DNA of 64,000 nt from Cliona cf. orientalis. Lineage: Eukaryota > Porifera > Demospongiae > Clionaida > Clionaidae. A program made the position numbers and the translations under genes. Location: the NCBI GenBank assembly GCA_963930775.1, contig OZ005694.1, positions 4,891,054-4,955,053 on the forward strand, read 5' to 3'. Below, in pieces: positions 12,061 through 24,056 of the stretch (within the stretch, counting starts at the first letter, position 1; the number at the start of each line of letters is the position of its first letter). The notes beneath the pieces were generated by a model. The model made no database searches. It was not told the origin of the DNA and saw only the letters and a program-made list of their open reading frames with translations.

Positions 12061-13592
12061 TGTTTCATAACTCATGCACATCATTCCATGATGGTGACAT
12101 CAAACATAGTCTATCTGCTTATAGTTAGGTATATACAGCTCAATTTCATAGGCGTCATACCTGGGGGGGTCAGGGGGGCCATGGCCCTAATGGTGCATGT
12201 GGTAAAGGTCGTCAATATAGCGCATACTAACTTAGTGTACTTCGATGCCGGCTCCTCGAGATGGAGACTCGACGTCGATATGGACAAATTTTGATACTTT
12301 AATCACGGAGATGAACTCAACTCGACAGTGAAGTACAGCTCCCGAACTCCCCGCACTCTATTATCTATATAGTGGCTCACAAACTACATGCGTGCATGAA
12401 TCGTGCTATTTATAGTGCAAGGTTAGCTTTATCCCAAGTGAAGCGAGGCTCTCACCCTTGTCCTGGTTACACTTGCATGGTTTCCCAAATTTTTAATGTT
12501 GCTCTTGGCCACCATTGAGCCTCTTCCGTTTTTTTCAATCCTTCATCAATCTGATATTACTAATCTGTTAGCAAATGTATAATGCTCTGTAATGCTCCGT
12601 CTTGCCTAAGTGGATCCACACCACAAAAAGAATTGTGCACCTCGTTTGAATCTTGCACCACCGTCACTGTTGTGTCCCCTATTTCAATAATTATCACTCA
12701 AACAATGGCCGATAATCGGTCCACCCTCTGAATAATTATGTTGAACTGATGACCTAGCTAAAAATTGGACTTACTGTGTGGGTGTAATGTTGTGTCCGTG
12801 GATTATTCACACATATCCTGTAGTTTCTTCATCAGCTCCTTTACCAACACAAGAGATATCTAAAGCAGATACCTACCCAATGCTAAACTCCTCATTTGGC
12901 GCCTTTCCTGAGGTGTCTAATTGTATAGATCTACCAAATACCATAATTTAAGCACCATCAGTCTAGTATTGCACATGGTGCATGGTATATGGCCATACCG
13001 TACTCTTGTCATGTGCTAACCCATTTTTGTCTATGGTGGTAACCAGCCTCTCCAAGAAACAGGAAACAAAAAAATAAGGGTAGCTAGTCTAGTTCCCAGG
13101 CTTGTGGGCTGAGTGAGAAAATCCTGATCAATAATAAATAGCACAAGTGACAGCGAGTGCTATTTGGCCGTATTAGTATACACATAAGAGTACAGTTGCT
13201 TCCCTAATTGTACGAGGATTAAAATGTGTGATTAATTAATTATTGATAATAGTATAGAATTTGCCCTAGGCTAAAGCAGGAGTACCAATTACAGAGTAAG
13301 TTAATTTACAGCTGTAATTTGTACCTATGGGAGTGCTGTATTATGACTGTAATCACAATACTATAATTATGTCCATGCATGAATAGTTCCAAAATTGTTT
13401 TGAGAGGACTTCTCACATTTGAGTGCATAAATTATTACATAGGATTAGATCATACTTGTATTAAATACTGCAAGCTGATTATTCATTAAAAGATATCTAT
13501 AAGTGATAGAATCCCTGCAAGTCTGATAAAACCCCTACAGCTTTGTATCCTTGGGCTATTTACAGTGTTTTGCTATAATATGATCTAAACTT
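12061..13592. other. No recognisable gene
   Basis: Intergenic sequence with a G-rich/C-rich scrap at about 12160-12190 (GGGGGGGTCAGGGGGGCC), a type common at the ends of repeats in this window. No supported coding region. Confidence 0.4.
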
Positions 13593-13728
13593 GTTAGACA
13601 CTGTTCAGTCGGTTTCCACATGATTTAGAAGACCTTAGGGCTCGTAGAACTCACACTTCGCTCGTGATTCTACATGGAGGCCTTCGATCTTCTAAATCAC
13701 ATAGAAACTTCCAAAATAGTGTCTAGCT
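13593..13728. mobile_element. Hairpin MITE family M1, copy 1 (about 136 bp)
   Basis: Nearly the whole element is a palindrome: it starts GTTAGACACTGTTCAGTCGG, both arms carry ATTTAGAAGACC/GGTCTTCTAAAT-type words, and it ends with GTGTCTAGC. A second copy lies at 45052-45187. Confidence 0.75.
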
Positions 13729-14113
13729 AATATTAAATTGAAGCTTAAGCGAACGTGACCTTGCATGGCAACTGGAATCACATAAAGTGGAAATGGCAAT
13801 GGGAGTGGAAAATTGCATATCAGATGGAAACCTGAGTTGGACTGTAGCTGCATGTTATTGTTTTTTTTTTTTGGCTGAAAATAGCAACAAAGACTTGTGG
13901 TAGATCGACTATAGTAATAACTAGTGATGATGAAAATCAACAGTGTGGGGTGACTCTTCGCAAAAGTCGTCTTTGAAAGCATGGCTGGTACTAATTTGAG
14001 CACACTGAGCCATGCAGTAGCTAAAGCATGTCCTCATTACTGTAACTGTGTGCAGCATGCAAGAACGATAGTAATTATAGTAGTATAAAAACTGAACGTT
14101 GTATTATGCCAGG

Positions 14114-15160
14114 GGGTGGGCAGTGTTTTAGCCAGCATCCAAAAGAAAGGGGGTGGGAGGATAGCACTGACTAACATGTACGTGCCAGCATGTGAAATTA
14201 ATTCGAGACAACAATGTAGAAATAATTAAATTACTCCAACATATGCATGAGTTCATTACAATAACACGTTGCATGTGCACAAAAACAAAATCAAGTGAAA
14301 AGACGACGATTTTTCATTCCTGCCCAGCGTCGGACAGCTTCTTTGTAGGTGGGGGTAGGTGGTTGTGTGAGCGATTTCTTGTTTGCACAAGAAATAAATA
14401 CACTTACAGCACCCGACAGCTGCTTTCATTTCCAAAGTAACTGCATCTTGGAATGCTTGTCTAATGCCTCCAGTACTGTGCTCAGCTTCCACCATAGCAG
14501 CATCACAATGCATCCGACTTTCAGCATGCCTAACTATCTTATCCTTCCTCAACGTAAAACAAGGCTCAGTACACCATCCCCCCTTTCCGTTTCTTGCTAC
14601 CTTGCCGTGTTTCTTACATAGCTTACAGTGCATGCCCAGGCGTCCTTCTATTTCCACTTTCTCCAGCCACTTGAACTCCTTCGTCCACCCAGGATCAAAA
14701 CCGCTTTTTCTGTGTTTTCCAGTATCGCCAGAACCCGAAGATTTTCGGTGCTTCGGCAAAGGTAAGCCACCGGTGTCATCGTCTTCTCCTGTTTCGGATT
14801 CGCTGCTCTCTTCCGCGATCGCTTCGTCGTCATCGTTGACATCCGACGATAAACGCGTTGCCGTGTCTTCATTATCGCTCTCTCTTGAGCTTGGGGTGGC
14901 AGAAGCACTGCTCAAAAAGTTTGTAAGACTGCTCTGGCGATGGCGAGACATGACCGGTCGACCGTTGTGTGCAGCTTTCTAGTCCACGTGTTCGTAGGCC
15001 ACGCCCAGTAATATTTTACGCATAGCACGCGCATGTGCGGTAGCTATAATGGGGCGGTAAGAGTTTTACTGGGGCAGACTCCAATGATAGGAGGGCGGAC
15101 AATGAAAATTCGAGGGCGGCCCGCCCCCCAAAAACGCTTTAGCTAGAACACTGGGTGGGC
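14114..15160. mobile_element. Internally deleted hAT transposon (1031 bp plus 8-bp duplications)
   Basis: Element 14122-15152 has ends AGTGTTTTAGC and GCTAGAACACT, flanked by an exact 8-bp direct repeat GGGTGGGC (14114-14121 and 15153-15160). Eight-base target duplications and a (C)AGTG start are typical of the hAT superfamily. The only gene inside is the 5' part of a transposase (next entry), so most of the catalytic region has been lost. Confidence 0.8.
14256..14951 (-). CDS. hAT transposase N-terminus with TTF/C17orf113-type zinc finger (truncated)
   Basis: A 231-residue ORF from a true ATG at 14951. Residues 1-75 are Ser/Asp/Glu-rich and disordered. Residues about 84-155 form a TTF/BED-like zinc-binding module seen in hAT transposases and their domesticated relatives (ZNF862, C17orf113): FDPGWTKEFKWLEK, then C-x-x-C in MHCKLCKKHG, then FTLRKDKIVRHAESRMHCDA with the His pair. 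The next part (MKAAVGCCKCIYFLCKQEIA) corresponds to the helix before the RNase-H fold in this group. The frame then runs into unrelated sequence and stops, with no DDE catalytic core, in line with an internal deletion of the element. The protein could bind DNA but not cut it. Confidence 0.65.
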   Translation of the reverse strand: MSRHRQSSLTNFLSSASATPSSRESDNEDTATRLSSDVNDDDEAIAEESSESETGEDDDTGGLPLPKHRKSSGSGDTGKHRKSGFDPGWTKEFKWLEKVEIEGRLGMHCKLCKKHGKVARNGKGGWCTEPCFTLRKDKIVRHAESRMHCDAAMVEAEHSTGGIRQAFQDAVTLEMKAAVGCCKCIYFLCKQEIAHTTTYPHLQRSCPTLGRNEKSSSFHLILFLCTCNVLL

Positions 15161-15549
15161 ACATAGCCCTCCAACTTTCTGGCATTGCCCTAAAAATCCA
15201 AGCATAGTGACGTTACAAATTAACTATTTTCATGACAAATACATGAAGATATCTACAAAAGCTGCCTAGAATAGCTTTAAGAATCGATCACAGTGCATAT
15301 TTTCCACCATTTCATAGTAGTATATAGCAACACCAGCAATCGCCTTTTGACCTCTGAACTTCAATTGAAGGGGCATGGCCTCAAGAATTTCATGCGAAAT
15401 TGTTAATATTTGCCCCCCTCCCCACAAATATCTACCGCCTATGCCTTACATGTATCACCTCTGATCTCCTCTGTCAATGAGACAATGGGGGTAGTGACCA
15501 CTTCAGCCTTGTTAATTATTACATATGACTGGTTGCAGCAGCTTGTAGT
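15161..15549. other. No recognisable gene
   Basis: Short interval between two mobile elements; nothing recognised. Confidence 0.4.
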
Positions 15550-15865
15550 GCTGTAGCGGGTCCAGAGGGGGATCCAGGGGTGCACAGGAACCCCCCTTTG
15601 GACTTCACCTTAGCACTAAGAAGTGTACTGATGTTAGGCCAAATGGAACCCTGCTTTCTGGCTACAGAACTAAGAAAACTGCTGCTACGGCTCACCTTAA
15701 AATGCTTTAGAAGATACGTATTCGTTCAAAAACAGATCGATTGGACTGGTAGTTTGTCTCAGGAATGAGCGAAATAGGCGTGGTTTTGACCAAAAGTGGG
15801 CGAGGCTTCTAAAAACACACAACAGTATCAGAACCCCCTTTCAAGAAATCCTGGATCCGCCACTG
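15550..15865. repeat. Short repeat with GGATCCAGG/CCTGGATCC ends
   Basis: The left end carries GGGGGATCCAGGGGTGC followed by AACCCCCC. The right end carries AACCCCCCTTTCAAGAAATC followed by CTGGATCCGCCACTG. This is the common invertebrate repeat whose minus-strand reading gives the artefactual peptide WRIQDFLKGG. The ends are only approximate. Confidence 0.5.
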
Positions 15866-16164
15866 AAGTGGAAAATGAAGTATGTTGAAGGAAGTGTTTG
15901 ACATTACATCCTTATCACCTCTTACTAAATGGGTTACGCATGCGCAGGCCGCACTATACCCTGTGGCACATGGCACTGAGCACGAGACTACTACAGAAAA
16001 AGCTAACGAAAAACGCTCGATCTTGATCATTAAATATATTATGATCTATTCCTTTTCGTCAAGAAACCTGTGATTTTGTAATGAATACCGTCTTTACACT
16101 TTAAGAGGTGGTGCCAGCCATATTATAGCTATTTACATGAAATACAATCTGATATCAATAGGTA

Positions 16165-16398
16165 GTGATCCGGATGCCTGATTTTTCGACTCTATATTGC
16201 AAAGTGGTGGTGATAGTAATTTATACGGTTATGGTGTCTATATATAGCCTCCTTTTCATGTGGCCTATTCTGCATTGGGTGTTTCCTATTGAAAGAACAA
16301 AGCTTGTTGAGTTACTCCCTAAAACAAATTTTCACGGAAAAATTTCCATAGAGCAAAAAATGAAAGTTGCAAAGCATGTGGTTAACCGATTTGCTTAA
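16165..16398 (+). other. Unrecognised ORF with membrane segment and basic tail
   Basis: The open frame encodes a hydrophobic run (VVVIVIYTVMVSIYSLLFMW) then a charged tail ending KMKVAKHVVNRFA before a stop. The composition looks protein-like, but there is no ATG in good context and no recognised family. It could be the last exon of an unseen gene or chance. Confidence 0.15.
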
Positions 16399-16826
16399 TT
16401 CAAGGTTCAGAAGAAAGGCAATTCACTCAGCTAACTCATGATTTGTGTTTCCTGTTCATAGCTAAAGTTATGGCTGATTTATTGCCACATGTTCATGTTG
16501 ATCGTCCAGAATCGATACAATTCGCGTATAATATTGTGCTCCTATCCATGGAGAAAAATTTCTACACTAGATAGCTACTAATTTTACTAATCACAATTCC
16601 AATTTAAAATTACTGATTTTTCTTGTCTTAAGCCTTTCTCGAAGGGTGGGGGGTGGGAGGGTTAGATCTACACAGATATTTATGTAAAAGTAGAAAATTG
16701 TCATGATTATAACGTGTACGGACAGTGTTATTGCCATGATTTTGACATGTATGGATGTTTACGTAAAAATAAGAAACTTGATATGATTATGGCATGTAAA
16801 GTATTCCAAGTGCTTACGTTTATTAA

Positions 16827-17425
16827 TACCGTATCCTCCTGAAAATAAGCCCCCCCCCCCCCCCCTTTTTCAGCAATAGACATGACCTAGACTGGGGAGG
16901 GGGCTTATTTTCGAATATGCACTTTCCCTCGAATATAAGCCCCCCCCCCTTGGCCCCCGTTTGCAGTCGCCGTGTGGAAGGACGACACCATCGTTGGTTA
17001 CGTACCACGGGAAATATCCAGAGTTTGCTTTTTTTTTTCTCCAAAAGAGCGGCAGCGAGATGACCTGTCAAGTAGATGCAATGGCAACAGACGGAGATTG
17101 GCGGTAGGGAAATGACTTGTTTTTCCGTGTGTGTATGTCTTCAGAGGAAAGCAAAAGCATCTTGACCGGCTCATAAGTGTCTTCGCCAAGCCAGAAGTGC
17201 CATCATAACAGTATGAAAAGCCACCACCATATGCATGTACAAAAAATTCCTCTTTGTACTCATAGTCAATTGAAGGGCGGGGTTACGTACGTACGTACGT
17301 ATGTGCTCGCGTGTACGTGTGCAGTCTACTTGGTTGGAGGGGGGCTTATAATCGAGGCAAACATACCTGTGCAAGAACTCGTGGGTCAAAGAGGGGAGGG
17401 GGCTTATTTTCAGGAGGATACAGTA
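16827..17425. mobile_element. MITE, about 600 bp, TAC(C/T)GTATCCTCC ends
   Basis: The left end TACCGTATCCTCCTGAAAAT and the complement of the right end (TACTGTATCCTCCTGAAAAT) match almost perfectly and run on into CCCCC-rich tracts. The interior holds homopolymer C/G runs and an (ACGT)n tract at about 17286-17304. ORFs inside are low-complexity. Confidence 0.75.
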
Positions 17426-17765
17426 CAAGTATAGAAAACAATAAAATTGAAGGATGAAGTAGGGATGGCAGGGTCAAAACTACACAAACAAGATTTGTAA
17501 GGCATAAGCATCTGCTATACATCCCTTCGCTTGCTTTTCTCGATTATTATGCATCTATTAATGTTGATATATTTGTCGAGTGCGGCATGTGCAGGTTGCC
17601 ACAGTTCCCTAGTTGTCACGATGGTTCAGGATAATCAGTTTTGATTTAGTTTCATTATTTTTGCACCCCTCAAAAAGCAAGCGTGGGGATGTATAGCAGA
17701 TGCCTATGCCTTAAAAATCTAGTTTGTGTGCTTTTTGACATTGCCATCCCTACTACTATAATTAA
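17426..17765. repeat. Composite foldback repeat F, arm pair, copy 1
   Basis: The arms carry AAAATTGAAGGATGAAGTAG, then GGGATGGCA, CACAAACAAGATTT and CATCCC..CGCTTGCTTTT; the second half is the complement (AAAAGCAAGCGTGGGGATGT). Related arm pairs lie at 18038-18425 and 26078-26470, and a partial one at 22855-22930. Confidence 0.7.
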
Positions 17766-18037
17766 TTTTATCAATGCCATCTTATATGGCTTGTTCATTC
17801 AACTCTCAACTTCTGTCCAGTGTAATTAAGTGGCTAGTAGATGGGAGGTACCGAAGTTCGCACGTGCCCACAAAGTTTTAGCCACGCCCTTCAAGGTGGC
17901 TGACAAGAAGGCTGCCCAGGTAGCGGTGTGTCTGTGTGAACTGGCTGTTATGCTGACTGCTGAGAAGCCTCTTGATACCTAGCTCACTGTAGAGTGCTCA
18001 GCTCGCACTGGCCTAGTTGACTAAGCTATAGTTATAC

Positions 18038-18425
18038 AAGTATAAAAACAATTGAATAAAATTGAAGGATGAAGTAGGGATGGCAATGCCAAAAAGTACA
18101 CAAACAAGATTTTTAGGGATAAGAGATAATCACAACCACTATACATCCCGGCCTACGCTTGCTTTTTTGAGTAGCACTGGGATCATAAAAGACCGACAGG
18201 GTAAATTTCTCCCACATGTAAGTCAAGAACACTCCAAGTATAGCATGCCTTGGATAAGTCGATATCAATAGGTCTGTAGAAAAGCAAGCGTAGGGATGTA
18301 TAGTGGTTGTGATTATCTCTTATCCCTAAAAATCTTGTTTGTGTACTTTTTGGCATTGCCATCCCTACTTCATCCTTCAATTTTATTCAATTGTTTTTAT
18401 ACTTGTTTCTGTTCCTTTTTTTATT
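18038..18425. repeat. Composite foldback repeat F, arm pair, copy 2 (near-perfect hairpin)
   Basis: The two arms (about 18040-18155 and 18275-18420) are nearly perfect complements over more than 110 bases, so this is the youngest copy of the foldback family in the window. The same 51-residue translation appears from both arms on opposite strands, which is a consequence of the palindrome, not of a gene. Confidence 0.8.
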
Positions 18426-18879
18426 GCATGAGTGTAACTGTATACATATACAGCTAGTATAGATGGGAGGAGCCGAAGTTCGCGTAGCCACGCCTCTCGT
18501 TAACTCGCCTAGCCGATAAAGCTGTTCCAGGCGGCCAAGTAGCGATGAGACTCTAGTACTAGTTATAGTATAGCTATTATCGACTATCTTTGTCACTACT
18601 AAGCTGGCTGTTATGCCGATCATGGCGAGGGCCGTGCCGCGCCCGTACGTTGAGGCCGCGAGTCTGCCTATCCCAGCGCAGTACTAGCGCTAGGTTCGCT
18701 TTATCCTAGCTCGCGTGGGAGAGCCTGGCGCTTAGCTATGGCTAGGCTAAGCATAGATATCAGAGCGCTCTAATGTCTATGGGCTGAGCTAGCTTTGATC
18801 GAGTCGCGGCGCTAGCTGGCCGCTAGGTATAGGTACCGGTACAAGGTAGCGGCGGTGGCGCGCGCCGCTGACTAGTCAC

Positions 18880-19350
18880 ATGACTTCACCATGGCAACAC
18901 ATTATGAGCATGCGCATTATTGTGACAAAATGGCGTACATCAGACACACCCCTTTCGTTAAGTGCCGTACACACCCACCATTACGTAGCTGTAGAGATAA
19001 CGCAAAACTAGCGTGTCATGGACCTGCGCGCTACAAAATGGAGTGGATTTATACTCAAACTAAGATGAGCAATCAAGGCAGTATTGAGTTAGCCCTGATA
19101 ATGAAAAAGAAAGAAAGAAAGAAAGAAAGAATGAGAAATGGGCTATTTTTCAAACATCTGGTTCTGGCATGTACAATTGTTTTGATGAATGATCTTGGTC
19201 TTGCTAGATGCACAATTTGCTGGAGATTCTGATTTTCACACTTAAAAATTTCACAAAATTACCTATTTTGAGATATTTGGCTATTTGTAATGTATTATAT
19301 ATATGGCATATCCGGGCCATCCCTACTTATAGAGTCTACCGACTCTATAA
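18880..19350 (+). repeat. Composite repeat F, body and tail, copy 1
   Basis: Starts near TCACATGACTTCACCATGGC, contains a (GAAA)n tract (about 19107-19130) and ends with GGGCCATCCCTACTTATAGA followed by GTCTACCGACTCTAT. Copies lie at 19495-19970, 26905-27370 and, inverted, 22148-22510. The ORF MATHYEHAHY... at 18891-19232 is partly shared between copies (CRDNAKLACHGPARYKMEW in this copy). The preceding 18430-18880 is GC-rich with GCTAGCGC-type palindromes. Confidence 0.65.
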
Positions 19351-19494
19351 TAGCTCGCGCGGGAGAGCCTGGCGCCTTGCTTGAGGCTAGAACTAAGCGC
19401 TGCGAGTGTCTCAGTCGGAGCGCTGAGCGATCGAGCCAGGCCAGTTACATTGTACGCGGTCCGCTTTATCGCTCGCGCCACGCCCCTAACCATA

Positions 19495-19970
19495 GTCACA
19501 TGATTTCACCATGGTAACACATTCCGAGCATGCGCATTGTATGACAAAATGGTGTATCAGACACACCCATTAGTTAATGCGCCGTACACACCCACCAGTA
19601 TGTATAACTGTCGAGATAATGCCAAACTAACATGCCGTGGACCTGCGCGTTACAAAATGGAGTGGCTTTATACGAGAACTAAGGCGAGCGGTCCAGACAG
19701 TCTTGAGTTAGCCCTTGTAATGAAAAAGAAAGAAAGAATGAAAAATGGCCATTAATTTTTTTGAATGTCTGTTTCTGGCGTGTACAATTGATTTGATGAA
19801 TCATCTTGGTCTTGTTAGATAGATAATATGCTGCAGATTCTGATTTTCACACTTAGAAATTTTACAAAGTTACCTGTTTTGAGATTTTTTTGGAATTTGT
19901 AATGTATTACGTATACATGTATGGCATATCCAGGTCATCCCTACTTATAGAGTCTACCGACTCTATGATA
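19495..19970 (+). repeat. Composite repeat F, body and tail, copy 2
   Basis: Second tandem copy. It has the same order of words as 18880-19350, ending at CGACTCTATGATA. A diverged version of the shared ORF is readable (CRDNAKLTCRGPARYKMEW), but with a different N-terminus, so the frame is not kept throughout. Confidence 0.65.
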
Positions 19971-20418
19971 TGGGAAGATTTTATGTAAAGTTAAAACTTC
20001 ATATATAAAATTTTCCCATGTATGCTGACTTACCAACACAATGATCAGAAGGCTGCCCAGGTAGCGGTGTGTCTCTTTAAGTCAGTGTGAACTGGCTGTT
20101 ATGCTGACTGCTGAGGAGCCTCTTGATACCTAACTCGCTGTAGAGTGCTCAGCTCGCACTGACCTAGTTAACTAAGCTATAGTTAGCTCGCGCGGGAGAG
20201 CCTGGCGCCTTGCTTGAGGCTAGAACTGAGCGCTGCGAGTGATTTATGGATGACCTCTTGACCTCATATAAAATCGATCTCCCCAGATTCACCTCATAAT
20301 TAAACGAAATGTAATAGTTTTGCTAAAAGTTCATCACAAATCTAATATTAAATTTTAGTTACATAGAATGCTCTTCGTGTTTTGATTTGTGCACCTTAGC
20401 ATACATGTACATTGCATA

Positions 20419-20585
20419 AGCGTCGGAAGCAATTGGAAGGTGAGGGGGCAAGGGTTATGTAACAGTGCACACACAAAATTTATAGCCACTCCCACTAATT
20501 AACGGGAAATGAGCTCATGAACAGCACTGAATTTAGCAAACAAAAGCAGCGGGGACAACTGTAGGGCAGATAGAAGCTGCTGGCA
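20419..20585. repeat. Dispersed repeat R1, copy 2
   Basis: Matches 11915-12060 in word order (GGAAGCAATTGG ... AGCGGGGACAACTGTAG), in the same orientation. Confidence 0.6.
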
Positions 20586-20718
20586 ACTCGAGTACTGATA
20601 AAAGCAGTCTAGTTTCCAGGTAAAATGTTTTCAATGGCATAATCTAGTGGGTGTGATCGGTCATGAAAAGGGAAAAGGGGTTATGGAATAAGACGGCCTA
20701 ATGGCCTTTGGCCTTGTG

Positions 20719-21001
20719 CAGTGATTTATTTAGAGGGGGGGGAGCCAGGGGATATCCCCCCCCTGACTGGCATTTCCCCCCCCTGAAATTTGCCAACTAT
20801 CATAATAATACTTGTAACTTTTGTCCAATAATCAATCTTTTTGCTTGTGAAAGTAGTCTCAGAAGCCACCAGAAGCAGTCTCAGAGGTCTTAAAGTTCAA
20901 AATTTTCCTGGGGGAGCATGCCCCCAGACCCCCCTAGTTTAAGTATATTGCCGCACGCTATGATTTCCCCCCTCTGATGAAAAATTCTGTATAAAACCCT
21001 G
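20719..21001. mobile_element. 283-bp element nested in the left arm, 6-bp target duplication
   Basis: Ends CAGTGATTTATTTAGAGG and TATAAAACCCTG are flanked by CTTGTG on both sides (20713-20718 and 21002-21007). Removing it restores the arm word CCTTGTGGC, and the sequence on both sides then continues the mirrored arm, which supports the boundaries. The interior is rich in C and G homopolymers. Confidence 0.6.
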
Positions 21002-22147
21002 CTTGTGGCTTTTCGGCCAAATGGCCTTAAGGTAATAATTTGTCCCTGTTTAAGGTACCATGGACTACTCTAGCAGAGCTATAAATAATAGCCTGCCATC
21101 GGTCATTTTCCAAGTAATAGCCTTGCTTGACCGCCCATAATGCTACTTGTTCTGCTGTAATGGCATAGCGCAATTGATTAGGGGTGCGAAAGCCACAAAA
21201 ACAGTACATAAGTATATAACAAAAAAATATTTTATAGCCTAGTGCGAGAGTTAAAGCTCACCAAAGTTTTCTCGTACTGTCCAAGTGGCAAATTGCACTG
21301 TCATGTGATTTTGCACGTGCATGTAATTCAATTATGTGGGTTGCATGACTCAGCAGTTTGCCACTGGCAGTACAGAGTGCAGAGAGTGCTAGGTGGATGA
21401 TCTTAAGTTAGTTACATTGTTTGTGTGAATCAAATTGAATGATGGTATTGTCTATAATATTATAATACCATGTTTATGCTAATAGAATGTAAGCTAAAAA
21501 AATAATTACGATTTTAAATTTCGTGGGATTTTCTGGTAAAGGTCGTCACGCGCTCCATTAAGATACACTATGAAAATCCTAAAACGCGAATTTTCTTGCG
21601 CTAATTAGATCATGCGTTTTATTAGCATAAATACGGTACATACAGTTTCGGAATAGAATTATAATTTTTATGAACCTTACTATGTGAAGTGTGCATGCTT
21701 TGTGATCACGATGATTGTGGCTGACCACTACTGACACACGTCTGACCAAATTTCATGTTGCTAGGATATTATGTCAGAACAAACACAATATCTTATTTAT
21801 AGCTCTGCTCTAACCTGTCCCCAGGTGTCTTGCTAGGAATAGCTATTCATTACTCGGTGTCAGTTTTGATCTGATACTGAAATTTAACATTGATTGTTGA
21901 ACTATCCGATCAGTGAAAAGATATGCACTTGCTTGATCATGCTGGTGCAATTAGATTCTTCCGAGATAAATAGTCCTCACAACAACGGTATCCTGTTCAG
22001 GTACACAACAATCGAGTCCAACTTAACGTCAGTAATATGTTTGCGTCGACATGAGAGGGTAACTCTATTAATTTTAGCCACACACCTGTAATCAGATGAT
22101 AAGTAACATAATATTATTATCAATTTTGTGTCACTTTGAGTACTATT

Positions 22148-22930
22148 ATCATAGAGTTGGTGGACTCTATAAGTAGGGATAACCCGGATATGCCATATGT
22201 ACTACATCACAAAACATCAAAATTAATATCTCAAAGCAAATAAGTTTCTAAGATTTTTAACTTTCATATTCATAGTCTATACCTGATTACCTATCTATCA
22301 AGCCCCAAAACATCCATGGTAACAATTAGGTACGCCTGAACCAGCTCTTTTTTTTTGGAAAACAGTGCAAATTGTCAATCTTTCTTTCTTTCTCATTTCC
22401 AGAGTGAACTCAAGACTGTCTGGACCGCTCACCTTAGTTCTCATATAAATCCACTCTATTTTGTAGCGCGCAGTGCAGTGGCACACTAGTTTGGCGTTAT
22501 CTCAACAGTTATGATCATAGACATCATACGAAGGGTACAAGGTTAAGGCTCGAGGAGCGGTCAGCACGATAACGTACAGATCATAAACTTATGCAGGGCA
22601 GCTACTGTTAACAATAAATTTAGAACTTGGTTCTCTCCCTAAATTGAAGAGTCTCATCACTAGCTACTTGGCCCGCCTAAAGCAGCCTTCTTTGTCAGCC
22701 TGCTTCATCACATAGGTATATGAACGCAGGTTAACGAGAGGCGTGGCTATGAAACCTTAGCACCTCCCATCGTCCACTTAATTACGCTGGACAGAAGTTG
22801 TGAGCAAGCCATGTAAGATGGCATTGATAAATTGCACTATGTGCAATGAAAAAAAAGAACAGGAACAAGTATGAAAACAATTGAATAAAATTGAAGAATG
22901 CTTTTTGAGGGGTGCAAAAATAATCAGTAA
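22148..22930 (-). repeat. Composite repeat F, inverted copy 3 plus partial foldback arm
   Basis: 22148-22510 is the reverse complement of the body/tail seen at 18880-19350, including a (TTTC)n tract at 22375-22395. 22640-22930 contains the sequence that elsewhere links body and arms (CACTTAATTACGCTGGACAG) and a partial arm (AATTGAATAAAATTGAAGAA). Confidence 0.6.
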
Positions 22931-24056
22931 TAATGCATGCGATTGAATCAAGTGACCATCCCACCATCGTGACAGCTAGGGAACAACCTGAATGTCTCCC
23001 ACATACCTCATTCAACAAAGGGCCAAGTATAGCGTTTGAACTCCGTCGAGTTACATGAACAGAAAACGAACATAAAAACTTACTTATTAGCTGCCATGTG
23101 ACTCGCTTGAAGGCGACCCTCTCGGACAAAACCTTATCTGACGATTCACCATTTCGAGTTTTCGAATAAAGTGCTATACTTGGCCCTGCTCCAATTGATG
23201 GACTATCGTGAACGACAGCGCAATCAGTTCATTCGAGTCTCTGGTCTTCAAAAGTTGACGCAGAAATTTGACTGTTGTTTACATCTGGAAATGGTTGACA
23301 TTCATTCGTGTTTCTGACAAAATCACATTAAAGCATACGTGAATTGTGTTCGTGCGCAATTATTTATAAATTGCGCATCGAATATACTGCCCCGTAATCT
23401 TAATATTATGGTAGCAACATCCAATGTTGCACTATCACGCTGTGATGGTCCCCCACAAATAATTGTGATCCTCCTGCCCGTGACTATCCACTGTGCCGAT
23501 TATACCGTAGTTAATTGAATACAACGCATGATCCAATTTAACGCAATAAATTAGGATTTTACAAATTCTCATAATGTTTATATATGGAGCGATTGACGAC
23601 CTTTACCAGAAAAAAACGTGCGTTTTTCAAAACTGAAATTTTTTTTTTCCATGCATAGTATTAGATTAAGTACATTATATGGTCCCCCTGTTGTTTTCTC
23701 AAAATTGAAACTGTGCTTTAAGTTTTCTTTTTATTTGATACATTCACATGTACTCTTTTCACTGATCTGATGGTTTAACAATCATTCAGTGTCAGATCAA
23801 AACTGACACAGAGTCAGCAAGAGACCTGGGGACAGGCTAGAGTCAAGGTCCATGGCACCTCAAACAGGGACAAATTACTTGCTTAGCTTAAGACCATTTG
23901 GCCATAAAGCCTCAAGGCCAAAGGCCATTAGGCCATTTTATTCCATAACCCCATAAAAGGGGGGGGGGGCACGGGGTGGTATAGCCCCTTCTTGACCCTC
24001 CAATGTGATGCCCATACACTGAGATTACTGCTCCAAATTTTCACACATTCACACAG

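Larger units (their letters stand above)
20677..23952. mobile_element. Large inverted-repeat element, about 3.3 kb, with nested insertions
   Basis: The left end GGGGTTATGGAATAA..GGCCTAATGGCC is mirrored at the right end, finishing TTCCATAACCCC at 23952. Further mirrored words follow in order: CAAATTACT / GGTAATAATTTG with GTCCCTGTTT (21040/23870), the CAGTTTTGATCTGA word (21870/23800), and CTGGTAAAGGTCGTCA (21535/23610). The arms are therefore long but interrupted. No transposase ORF is visible. The interior holds repeat 22148-22930, and the left arm holds the insertion at 20719-21001. Confidence 0.6.

Noticed and set aside
15809..16030. Minus-strand ORF with WRIQDFLKGG
   Set aside because: This peptide is a well-known artefact of a common repeat end (CTGGATCCGCCACTG) and not a protein.
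18062..18380. Identical peptide MKDEVGMAMPKSTQTRFLGI from both strands
   Set aside because: A direct consequence of the palindromic arms of the foldback repeat.
22782..23129. Minus-strand 115-codon ORF
   Set aside because: It spans foldback repeat arm and flank, has a low-complexity Phe run, and is not kept in other copies.
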